Assembly (NCBI GenBank): GCA_903857865.1
Contig: CAIOGO010000014.1
Location: 62,001-126,000 of the forward strand
Source of the DNA: an uncultured bacterium
GTDB lineage: Bacteria > Bipolaricaulota > Bipolaricaulia > UBA7950 > UBA9294
Reading direction: 5' to 3'
Length of the DNA stretch: 64,000 nucleotides
The position numbers and the translations under genes were made by a program. Positions 41,370 to 48,615 of this stretch are shown here, piece by piece (the stretch's first letter is position 1; each line of letters begins with the position of its first letter). The notes under the pieces were generated by a model that saw nothing but the letters and a program-made list of their open reading frames with translations, ran no database searches and had not been told where the DNA came from.

Positions 41370-41933
41370 CTACGGGGTCGTCCACCCCCAGTGAAACTGG
41401 AACGACAAACCGCAGCAGCTCTTCGTGGAGTCGATGTCGAGCACCAGATACGGCTCACCACACGCCGTCGGGCAGCGGCCGGCTCCCCCGTTTGGGCACG
41501 TTGAGCAGAGGCAGCAGGACCAACACGTCACGCACGGAGTGCAGTAGGAGACGAGGCGAACGTCGGCCGACACGACGCCGGCCGTAGTGGATACGAGGAT
41601 GCGGTAAAAGCCTGGCCCCACGTCGCGCCCCGCGCCGTCGGTCAAATCCCACACGAAGTCCTGTCCCCACCCGACGACGACGTCAAACGCCGTGCTGCGG
41701 ACGAGTGCCCCGTCCACCGTCTCGACAGACCAACCGAGGAGGAACGGCGTCTCGGTCGTCGAGTGCACCGTGAAGTAGTCGATCGGGAACACGGTAGAGA
41801 ACGAGATCAATTCGTTGCTGCGAAACGTCACATAGCACGAGGGTCCCAGCCCCTGGGCACAACCGCAATCCGCGGACGCCGAGAGCGCCCACCCGACGAC
41901 GACCAGTGCCAACAGCCACCCCATACGCCGCAT
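41370..41933 (-). CDS. Secreted cysteine-rich protein of unknown function
   Basis: This 187-residue protein starts with a signal peptide (MGWLLALVVVGWALSASADC). The N-terminal domain is beta-rich and ends with GAGRDVGPGFYRILVSTTAG, the same style as the Ig-like modules of neighbouring proteins. A dense cluster of Cys follows (YCTPCVTCWSCCLCSTCPN), then PTACGEPYLV and KSCCGLSFQF. The Cys pairs could bind metal or form disulfides. Family not recognised. GGAGG lies 8 bases before ATG 41933. Confidence 0.6.
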   Translation of the reverse strand: MRRMGWLLALVVVGWALSASADCGCAQGLGPSCYVTFRSNELISFSTVFPIDYFTVHSTTETPFLLGWSVETVDGALVRSTAFDVVVGWGQDFVWDLTDGAGRDVGPGFYRILVSTTAGVVSADVRLVSYCTPCVTCWSCCLCSTCPNGGAGRCPTACGEPYLVLDIDSTKSCCGLSFQFHWGWTTP

Positions 41934-42036
41934 ATCTGCACCTCCACAGTTCTCGAAGCCAATCCAACACAACCGCGGCCGCGAGACCGCGCCGAAGGAC
42001 TTACCCCCCACGAGCGCCGCGGTTTCGAGGCGCGCG

Positions 42037-42477
42037 TCAGTTCTCCCGCGAAGTCCCTTCGTCGTAGACCGTCTCGATCTTCCTCTTGTGCTCGCGTTCT
42101 TCGTTCGCCATGGAGTGGAAGAGCGGGGCCGATTCGCCGCCGAGTTCGGCCAACCGCTCGTAGAGACGAGCCGAGGTTTCCTCTCGCTTCATCGCCACGA
42201 CGAGCGCTTCCTGCAGGGCTATTCCGGCGCGCGCCTTGATCTCGACGAGTCCTTCGGCGATCGCGAGGTCCGCCACCTGGTGCGGCCGCGCGACGAGATC
42301 TTTCGGCGTGATGTGAGCAAGCAGTTGCCAGTGCCCGTGTTCGCGAGCGCCAAGCTCGCCGAACAGAACGCGCACAGCGGGGTCTACAGTTCTCTGCGCC
42401 CAGTCCTTGTAGAACGCCTCCGCCTCCTGCTCCCTCGCCGCGGCGAAGCTGAGGACCTTCTGCAAGGGATCCTTCAT
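42037..42477 (-). CDS. Rubrerythrin-like ferritin-family diiron protein
   Basis: This four-helix protein of about 146 residues has the two diiron ligand pairs: E in AREQEAEAFY and ExxH in ELGAREHGHW, then E in KREETSARLY and ExxH in NEEREHKRKIE. Rubrerythrin-type proteins reduce peroxide or store iron in microaerobes and anaerobes. The C-terminal rubredoxin domain of classical rubrerythrins is absent. ATG 42477 was chosen over an upstream frame of low-complexity residues; GTG 42480 is an alternative. Confidence 0.8.
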   Translation of the reverse strand: MKDPLQKVLSFAAAREQEAEAFYKDWAQRTVDPAVRVLFGELGAREHGHWQLLAHITPKDLVARPHQVADLAIAEGLVEIKARAGIALQEALVVAMKREETSARLYERLAELGGESAPLFHSMANEEREHKRKIETVYDEGTSREN

Positions 42478-42592
42478 CACCCTGTCCCCTCCGCCCCCTC
42501 GTTGCCCTTGGCCACCGGCAGGTGTCCGGCGCCAACTCCAAGGGAGGCGTCGCACGGTACCGGAAAAGCGAGGCACGTTCCACTGCGCGCCG

Positions 42593-43432
42593 CTAGGGCA
42601 ACCCGCTAGGTGATGCAGCTACGAGCTCGATGCGCTGGCGCTCCGTGGTGCCAGGCGTGACGCGAACGATGATTTCGTAAGTTCCTGCAGCCAGGCCTGT
42701 CGTGTCGATTTCGTACGTCACCACTCCCGTCTCCGGGTTTGCCTCGCAGTAGAGGTAGCGCACCAGCTCGCCCGCCCCATCTCCACCGACGCGCACGAAC
42801 CCGACAAGCGCCGCGCCCTCGAGAGCCGGCTGCCCAGTTGCGGAGTCCACGAGCACGAACTCGTGGCGGATCGTTGCTCCAAGAGTGTAGACCTGCTGAG
42901 AAGGGATGAGCCTACCGCCCCCGCCCTCCGATCCGCCTCCACCGGCACCCTCCGGCTCGACGTCCGGTAGAGACGCCGTCACGATCGGCTGTTGCTGAAG
43001 CCAGAGCGCATGCACTTCGATCGCATCCCCCGGCGCCACAAGCTCGGGAATCGGACCGGATCGCGGAATACGCAGGCTCAGGGACCGGCCGGGGTCGAAC
43101 GCAACGACCTCGACGCGGAGTTGTTCCAACGTGAAGCGTTGCGTAGCCAGGAAGTCGTTCGGAATGACGACGATGCTCGCGTACGTCGGACTGAGGTGAA
43201 GCTGCCACGAGTGGATGCCGTCGGCGAACCGCGACGCATGGACCGTAACAACCCACATGAGCACGGCACTGCCGGTCTGCGGCGCCGGGCCGTCCAAGGC
43301 GACGTGGAGGGATAGCGTCGCATCGTCGGCCCAAAGAACATCGAGAGCGCCACCTGGGAAAGACGTCGTCTCAGCCGCCGCAGCGAGCGACACGAGAACG
43401 CACATCGCCGCGAGCCACGCGATGCGGCTCAT
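42593..43432 (-). CDS. Exported protein with C-terminal Ig-like module
   Basis: This 279-residue protein has a signal peptide (WLAAMCVLVSLAAAAETTS). Residues 25-155 form a beta-rich domain. A Gly/Ser linker (GAGGGGSEGGGG) leads to a C-terminal module of about 95 residues (YTLGATIRHEFVLVDSATGQ to DTTGLAAGTYEIIVRV). A closely similar module ends the protein encoded upstream at 43515-45443. That gene ends 82 bases earlier on the same strand, so both are probably in one transcript controlled by the c-di-GMP riboswitch. The function is unknown; adhesion or matrix roles are plausible. Confidence 0.7.
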   Translation of the reverse strand: MSRIAWLAAMCVLVSLAAAAETTSFPGGALDVLWADDATLSLHVALDGPAPQTGSAVLMWVVTVHASRFADGIHSWQLHLSPTYASIVVIPNDFLATQRFTLEQLRVEVVAFDPGRSLSLRIPRSGPIPELVAPGDAIEVHALWLQQQPIVTASLPDVEPEGAGGGGSEGGGGRLIPSQQVYTLGATIRHEFVLVDSATGQPALEGAALVGFVRVGGDGAGELVRYLYCEANPETGVVTYEIDTTGLAAGTYEIIVRVTPGTTERQRIELVAASPSGLP

Positions 43433-43454
43433 CTACGCATTCCCCCTCTCCGAT

Positions 43455-43494
43455 GGACGAGGTGGATGCCCCCGAAGGTACACCCACCTCGTCC
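43455..43494. terminator. Intercistronic hairpin
   Basis: GGACGAGGTGG and CCACCTCGTCC are perfect 11-base arms around an 18-base loop, between the 43515 stop and the 43432 start. With no T-run it may attenuate, or protect mRNA ends, rather than fully terminate. Confidence 0.5.
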
Positions 43495-43514
43495 GCGAAG
43501 GCTCCCGTCTCGCC

Positions 43515-45443
43515 CTACTCCGTCAGGACGATGGTGTAGCTGACGCTCTGGCCGTCGTCCGTGCCGAGATACACGACGTAGCTCCCAGGAACTAGCCCCG
43601 TCGTGTCCAGCGTGAACACGTATCCGCCAGCTGCCGCGTCGTACAACATCACACCGAAACTCACGACCTCGCACGTACCGTCCTCCAACGTGCACACCAC
43701 GGTGTACGTGACCAGCGCATCCACGACCGGCTCGCCGGTGACTGGATCGGTCAGCGCGAGGAACAGCGGAACCGTAGAACCCACAACGTAGCCGTCGAGA
43801 GCTCCGCCTGCACCGCCGCCCGCACCGCCCGGGAGCAGGCCGAGGACGGGCCCCGCCTCCACCTCCGGCGAGTCTCCGATCCCACCTAGTACGAAGTACG
43901 CATACTCAATCGCCTGGTGAGGCGTTAGCCCCAGGGCGCTCATGTAACCGAGTACTACGTCGCTTGGCACGGGCAGATAGGGATCTACGTCCACAAGCCC
44001 GATCGTATCCGGACCGTCCTCACCCCAATAGTTGAACGTCGCATCCAGCCAACCCGCACCGCCGTTCGTCACCACGGCGTAGATGTCGTTCCAGTTGATG
44101 TGGATCATCGACGCGTCGACTCCGGCTCCCACCGTGATCGACCCGGTCAACTTGAAGCCCTCATACATCCGGCCGATACGGACGTTCGCAGCATTGATCT
44201 GGACAGAGCCGCCGATCGTCGTTGCCGCCGCCCCCGAGTCGCTGACGAGAGTCGTCGAGCCGGCGGAGAAGGTGACCGATCCAGGATACGTTCCGGCCGC
44301 CACATGCACGGTGCCGCCAAATCCTTCGATCGTCTCCACGCCCTTCTGCACGGACGCGAAGGGAAGGAAACCGAAACCGAAGCCCGAGTCGCTGCCGCCT
44401 GGACCAACCCAGACGTCGGCCAGGTAGACGCCGTGGATGCCCCACATCGCCTCGCCCGTGACCTCGTTGTTCTCGCCAGACCCCGCGTAGTTTCCCCATC
44501 CTCCGGTTCCAAGCTGGAAGGCAATGAGCCACTCGGCGGCAGCCTCTATGACGCTGAGGTACTCACTTCGATCGACTGCGCTCAACGCCAGAATCGCGTA
44601 CGCTGTCTCCTGGACTTGTTCATTGGTATCGCTAGGGATCACGTAGTTGGCGTTCCAGGCGAATCCGCCAGCGCCTGTCCCCGTCGTAATCTGGTACCCT
44701 GCGAGGATGTCGGCCAAGTCATGTAGGCTTGAAGCCGCCGCCAGATCCCCCGTGGTCGGGTCGAAGTCTGCGCCAGCGACGGCAAGCCCGTAGACCGCGC
44801 CAGCCAGGCCGATGACATCATAGTAACCGGCCTTGGAGGCGGAGCTGTTGTGCTCGTTCAGCTCGGCCTTGATGCCTGCGACCCACGCGGCAGGGTCAGC
44901 GCCGCACGCAACTGCAGCCACGGCACCCATGCCGAGGTCCCACTCTGCCATGTTGTTGCCTGCTCGGGCCGTTCGGATCGACTGGACGTACGAGGCCGTG
45001 GTGTACAGGGTCCCCGCCCCATTCCTGTTGTACGTCCCGGCCGCCAGCGGGCCGTAGAACTTCGCCGTCAGGAAGTCACGATAGGTTGTACCCCCGAAGA
45101 CGGAGTCGAGGGCAGTCGCCAAGTACCCATCAGAAGGAGAGAAGTTGTTCGTCTTCTTGAGGAGCAACCCGCCGGTGTCCGCCAGAGCTGCCCTGAACGC
45201 GGGATCGGTGTCATTCCACTCCGCTCTGGCGAGTCCCATCGCGATGGGCCCGATCGTGTTCACCGGACTAGTGCTCCCCGGGTTCCCGTCGTTGAGCGGC
45301 CAGTCCCACCCGCCATCGTTGTTCTGAAGAAACTCCAACCGCACACCACCCAGATACAGCGCATTGTCATCACTCGCCACGATTCCGAGGACTCCGGCTC
45401 CAACCAGGATAAGTCCCACCAACAGACAGCTCCGCCACTTCAT
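43515..45443 (-). CDS. Exported alpha-toroid (terpenoid cyclase-like) protein with beta-helix and Ig-like module
   Basis: This 642-residue protein has a signal peptide (CLLVGLILVGAGVLGIVASD). Residues about 25-330 contain repeats of the prenyltransferase/squalene-oxidase toroid type (LQNNDGGWDWPLN, then LSVIEAAAEWLIAFQLGTGG); catalytic acid motifs of cyclases are not seen, so it is likely a binding or structural toroid. Residues about 360-480 look like a short right-handed beta-helix (IEGFGGTVHVAAGTYPGSVT, then INWNDIYAVVTNGGAGW). A Gly-rich linker precedes a C-terminal module (YVVGSTVPLFLALTDPVTGE to LDTTGLVPGSYVVYLG) shared with the downstream protein. GGGAGG supports ATG 45443. The leader carries a c-di-GMP-I riboswitch, so expression probably follows biofilm or attachment signals. 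Confidence 0.75.
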   Translation of the reverse strand: MKWRSCLLVGLILVGAGVLGIVASDDNALYLGGVRLEFLQNNDGGWDWPLNDGNPGSTSPVNTIGPIAMGLARAEWNDTDPAFRAALADTGGLLLKKTNNFSPSDGYLATALDSVFGGTTYRDFLTAKFYGPLAAGTYNRNGAGTLYTTASYVQSIRTARAGNNMAEWDLGMGAVAAVACGADPAAWVAGIKAELNEHNSSASKAGYYDVIGLAGAVYGLAVAGADFDPTTGDLAAASSLHDLADILAGYQITTGTGAGGFAWNANYVIPSDTNEQVQETAYAILALSAVDRSEYLSVIEAAAEWLIAFQLGTGGWGNYAGSGENNEVTGEAMWGIHGVYLADVWVGPGGSDSGFGFGFLPFASVQKGVETIEGFGGTVHVAAGTYPGSVTFSAGSTTLVSDSGAAATTIGGSVQINAANVRIGRMYEGFKLTGSITVGAGVDASMIHINWNDIYAVVTNGGAGWLDATFNYWGEDGPDTIGLVDVDPYLPVPSDVVLGYMSALGLTPHQAIEYAYFVLGGIGDSPEVEAGPVLGLLPGGAGGGAGGALDGYVVGSTVPLFLALTDPVTGEPVVDALVTYTVVCTLEDGTCEVVSFGVMLYDAAAGGYVFTLDTTGLVPGSYVVYLGTDDGQSVSYTIVLTE

Positions 45444-45543
45444 AGCGCCGCCTCCCTGCCTCCGTTGAAACGGGCTCGGACAAGACGTCCTGCAGGAGGG
45501 AGCGAGATCAAAAGAATCCAATCCGCTGCGTCCCAAAGAGACA

Positions 45544-45589
45544 GCCGAGCCACCACAGCCTCCTACCTTCCCGGCTCCGGCAGCTCGGC
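45544..45589 (-). terminator. Candidate riboswitch-controlled terminator
   Basis: On the minus strand GCCGAGC (45583-45589), which belongs to the aptamer 3' side, can instead pair with GCTCGGC (45544-45550), followed by TGTCTCTTT. Aptamer folding would prevent this pairing, so ligand binding should turn expression on. Confidence 0.5.
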
Positions 45590-45656
45590 CGACCGCGTAA
45601 AGGTCCCGTAGCTTTGCGTCCCAGCCTTGCGACTGGTTTGCCCTTTTGCAGAGCCC
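45571..45656 (-). promoter_or_regulatory. Cyclic di-GMP-I (GEMM-I) riboswitch
   Basis: The minus strand carries the hallmark segments in order: AAAGGGCAAACC, a hairpin with a GNRA loop (CCAGTC-GCAA-GGCTGG), GGGACGCAAAGC, then TACGGGACC...GGTCGGCCGAGCTGCCGG, and a closing P1 stem (GGGCTC with GAGCC). The GNRA loop and the GGACGCAAAGC segment are the most conserved parts of this class, which binds c-di-GMP. It lies upstream of the exported toroid protein gene and beside a diguanylate cyclase gene. Confidence 0.85.
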
Positions 45657-45674
45657 ACCCTATTCGCTGAGCCT

Positions 45675-45702
45675 AGTATAAGCACCTTCCCTGTGTTGCC
45701 AA
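45675..45702 (-). promoter_or_regulatory. Promoter of the riboswitch-controlled operon
   Basis: On the minus strand TTGGCA (45697-45702) and TATACT (45675-45680) are separated by 16 bases. The expected transcription start at about 45668 lies 12 bases before the aptamer. Confidence 0.65.
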
Positions 45703-45898
45703 GAGGAAGCTTTCCCTGTTTCCGATCCACTCAGTTACCGGACAGAACACTATGCAAGGAAGATGGAAGGCTCCGCTCCCCTAACAGCGGGAAAGACATC
45801 ATCCCCTGAGCGTTTGCCACGCTTGGATGCCACCGGGACCTGTTGGCGGAGATCGGGCGACGTCTGTAGACTGACGCTATCGTAGCTTGACAACCACA

Positions 45899-46876
45899 AT
45901 GAAGATCTGGACTCAACAAGAGGATGAGGGTCGGCTGGACGCCGTAGCGCCGCAGGCGCTCGGGCGTCTGGTACCTGGTCGTCGAAGACTGCGGCCGCCC
46001 TCCCGCGAGTGCGTGCTCGACGCGGGCGAGCTTCTCTACCGCGGCATTTTCGACGAGGCCCCCATCGGACTCTACATCACCACAGCGGACGGAACGATCG
46101 TCAATGCCAACGCGGAGCTGGCACGGATGCTTGGATACCCCAGCAAGCAGATGCTTCTCGGGACGAGCGTAGCGGAGATCTACGCTGACCGTCTCGATCG
46201 GGAGCGCACGATCGACGCTCTCGGGCAACTCGGCACCGCGCACCGGTCAGAAGTGGAACTCCGCACACGCTCCGGCGCGATCATCCTGGCTCTCGACACG
46301 TGCTGTGTGGTTCGGGACGAGAGAGGCACGCCCATCTACTACCAAGGCTGCATGCAGGATGTCACCGAGGCCAAAAGGCTCGAGGACCAGCTTCGCCACA
46401 TGGCTCGCCACGACCCGCTGACCGGCGTCTATAACCGCCACGCGTTGGCCGAGATTCTCGTGGCGGAAGCGGCGCGTTCGCGGCGTTACGGCCATCCGAT
46501 CGGGATGCTGATGGTCGACGTGGATCGGTTCAAGGAGTTCAACGACCAGTTCGGTCACGCGGCCGGAGACGAGATCCTGAAAGGCATCGCCGGGCTGATC
46601 ATGCGATGTGTTCGAGACTCCGACATTGTCGTGCGCTACGGCGGCGACGAATTCCTCGTCCTCCTCGTCGAGACCGACGGACAAGCAGTCCGGGTGAAGG
46701 AACGGATCGAATGCGCAATGGCATTGGAGTTCGGTGACTCACGGTATGGCATTCCCGTCACGGTCGCGATCGGCGCCGTGCACTGGTCTCCCGAGACGAG
46801 GGAATCGGTCAGCACCTTGCTCAGCCGAGCCGACAAGGCCATGTACGCCGAAAAGGCTGGAAAACAGTCGGGTTGA
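45899..46876 (+). CDS. PAS-GGDEF diguanylate cyclase
   Basis: This protein of about 325 residues makes c-di-GMP from two GTP. A PAS sensor domain (residues about 45-165, from YRGIFDEAPIGLYITTADGT to GCMQDVTEAKRLED) leads through a short helix to a GGDEF domain (RHDPLTGVYNRHAL, then VDVDRFKEFNDQFGH). The active site RYGGDEFLVLL is intact. RDSD five residues before it is the RxxD inhibitory site, so product inhibition is expected. No membrane segment or signal peptide, so it is cytoplasmic. The start is uncertain: ATG 45899 or an upstream TTG at 45887, neither with a clear ribosome site. It diverges from the riboswitch operon. Confidence 0.88.
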   Translation: MKIWTQQEDEGRLDAVAPQALGRLVPGRRRLRPPSRECVLDAGELLYRGIFDEAPIGLYITTADGTIVNANAELARMLGYPSKQMLLGTSVAEIYADRLDRERTIDALGQLGTAHRSEVELRTRSGAIILALDTCCVVRDERGTPIYYQGCMQDVTEAKRLEDQLRHMARHDPLTGVYNRHALAEILVAEAARSRRYGHPIGMLMVDVDRFKEFNDQFGHAAGDEILKGIAGLIMRCVRDSDIVVRYGGDEFLVLLVETDGQAVRVKERIECAMALEFGDSRYGIPVTVAIGAVHWSPETRESVSTLLSRADKAMYAEKAGKQSG

Positions 46877-46881
46877 GAAGC

Positions 46882-47523
46882 TCAGCAATCATCCGCCGCG
46901 TACTGACCTCGATACGCGGGCGGCAGCAGGGCTGCCAGCTTGTACATGATCTTGTCTGTCAGATCCTGTCTGCCCGCTTGCGTTACACGGCCTTCCACCG
47001 AGAGATGAAACGGTTCTCCCACCATGATGTGGAACGGCGTTCGCCGAAGGCGCTTCGCGTTGCGCTTCAATGCTTCTCCCCCGTAGAAGGCGAGCGGCAG
47101 AATCGGAGCCCCGCTCCGTAGGGCGAGCGCCACGACCCCGGGGTGCCCGCGCTGAAGACACCCGTGGCGACTCCTCGTACCCTCGGGGGCGACGACGAGG
47201 ATGCCTCCGTCGCGAAGAACGTCGAGGCACCCCCGGAGCGCCGCGAGGTCGGGCTCACCCCGCTTGACGGGGATGGCGCCCCACAAATCGAAGAGCCATC
47301 TCAGAAGCGGGTTCTCCCACGACTCCACCTTGGCCAACCCCACGACAGGACGCGGCCGGAGACGCGAGTGTAGGACCGGGATTTCAAGGAAGCTCACGTG
47401 GTTTGTGACGAGGATTAGCGGACCGGCCGCAGGGACCTTCGACATCTGGGCGTCGTCAACGCGGCAGAGAAGCCACACGAGTGCGCTCTCCGCTGCATTG
47501 ACGAGGTGGCTCGCGAACCTCAC
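46882..47523 (-). CDS. 1-acyl-glycerol-3-phosphate acyltransferase-like protein (PlsC family)
   Basis: This 213-residue protein has a hydrophobic N-terminus (LVNAAESALVWLLCRV) and the acyltransferase blocks: ILVTNHVSFLEIPVL (motif I), GAIPVKRGEPDLAAL (motif II) and VVAPEGTRSRHG (motif III). Motif I is HX4E instead of the usual HX4D, a conservative change at a catalytic position. The enzyme should acylate lysophosphatidic acid in the membrane. GTG 47523 overlaps the stop of the lipid kinase gene (GTGA), so the two are translationally coupled in phospholipid metabolism. Confidence 0.82.
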   Translation of the reverse strand: MRFASHLVNAAESALVWLLCRVDDAQMSKVPAAGPLILVTNHVSFLEIPVLHSRLRPRPVVGLAKVESWENPLLRWLFDLWGAIPVKRGEPDLAALRGCLDVLRDGGILVVAPEGTRSRHGCLQRGHPGVVALALRSGAPILPLAFYGGEALKRNAKRLRRTPFHIMVGEPFHLSVEGRVTQAGRQDLTDKIMYKLAALLPPAYRGQYAADDC

Positions 47524-48458
47524 GAGTTGCCGTCCTCGGCAGCCACGATGATCTCGATCTGTTTCGCCAGAAGTTCCACGTCGAGGCGCTTGCCTGCCGT
47601 GCACAGAGTCTCTCCGTCCGAATGCGCCGGAAGTGTCCCCTCTTCGGCGGTGATCGTCACCCGGCTCGCCCGCTCTGTGGTAATCGCTGGGTGCGACCCC
47701 TGCGTGCCTTTCATGAATCGAGGCATCAGTCGAAGAACAGCTCGACGGCTGATCTGCGCCGCGATGCACAGGTCGAGCAGGCCGTCGTCCGGCTGCCCGT
47801 TGGGCGCCATGAGGAATCCGCCTCCCATACGGCGGCCGTTCATGATCGATACCATGAGCGCGCGTTGCGTGATCGCACGTCCGTCCAACTCGATACGGAC
47901 GAGGGGGGCCTCGAAGTAGAGGAAGATCGTCTTCAGCGCACCGACAAGGTAGGCCATGAAGCCGTGCAGGTGTCTCAACTTCTGCGCCTCAAAACCAACA
48001 ACGGTGTCGAACCCGATCCCTACGCCGTTCCCGAAGTATCGGCCCTGAGGAAAGTCGCCGCCCACGGCACGGCCGACGTCGATCGTCCGTGTGCGGCCCG
48101 AAGCCAGAGTCCGAATCGCGGCGTCCAGCTCGCGTGGAACCCCGACTCCGAAGGCGAAGTCGTTGCCTCTCCCCACGGAGAGCACACCCATCACGGCGCA
48201 GTGTCCGCGGGCGGCCTTCGCCTGCATCAGCCCATTGAGGACTTCGTTGGCCGTCCCGTCGCCCCCGACCGTCACGACCACGTCGAACCCGTCGACCGAG
48301 GCCTGTTGCGCTAGATCGGCGGCATGCCATGGGCGCTCCGTGCGGACGAGCACGTGATCGAGTCCGGCGGCCCGCAGGGATTCCTCGACTCGAGGGATCG
48401 CGTGTTCGCCCGCCCCGCGACCTGACACCGGATTCACAATGACGTAGAACCTTTTCAT
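47520..48458 (-). CDS. Diacylglycerol kinase-family lipid kinase (YegS/DgkB type)
   Basis: This 312-residue soluble lipid kinase starts MKRFYVIVNPVSGRGAGEH and carries the ATP-binding VVTVGGDGTANEVLNGLM, then GVLSVGRGNDFAFGVGVP and the C-terminal lid (GLLDLCIAAQISR). It phosphorylates diacylglycerol or a related lipid at the membrane surface. Its product phosphatidic acid is also what the downstream PlsC-type enzyme makes. ATG 48458 was chosen for its upstream GGATGGG and the family-typical beginning. Confidence 0.88.
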   Translation of the reverse strand: MKRFYVIVNPVSGRGAGEHAIPRVEESLRAAGLDHVLVRTERPWHAADLAQQASVDGFDVVVTVGGDGTANEVLNGLMQAKAARGHCAVMGVLSVGRGNDFAFGVGVPRELDAAIRTLASGRTRTIDVGRAVGGDFPQGRYFGNGVGIGFDTVVGFEAQKLRHLHGFMAYLVGALKTIFLYFEAPLVRIELDGRAITQRALMVSIMNGRRMGGGFLMAPNGQPDDGLLDLCIAAQISRRAVLRLMPRFMKGTQGSHPAITTERASRVTITAEEGTLPAHSDGETLCTAGKRLDVELLAKQIEIIVAAEDGNS

Positions 48459-48615
48459 CGATCCCATCCTCTTGCCAATAGCACAGCTTCCCGGACCGCG
48501 GCTGTCTACCCCGCGCGCTCTGCCGCTCCCACGAGGCACTCCGCCGCCGGCCCCGCGATTCTACGCCAAGGAAGCGAGAATCGCCCCGCACGTCCTGTCC
48601 GGCCCGTCCAGGACG

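Larger units (their letters stand above)
45444..45898. other. Divergent regulatory region with riboswitch
   Basis: This region holds the promoter, c-di-GMP riboswitch and candidate terminator of the minus-strand exported-protein operon, and the unmarked promoter region of the plus-strand cyclase gene. No protein gene is seen. Confidence 0.7.

Noticed and set aside
46882-47523. PlsC motif I change (HX4E) as evidence of an inactive enzyme
   Set aside because: Glu for Asp is conservative and all other motifs are intact, so loss of activity cannot be claimed.
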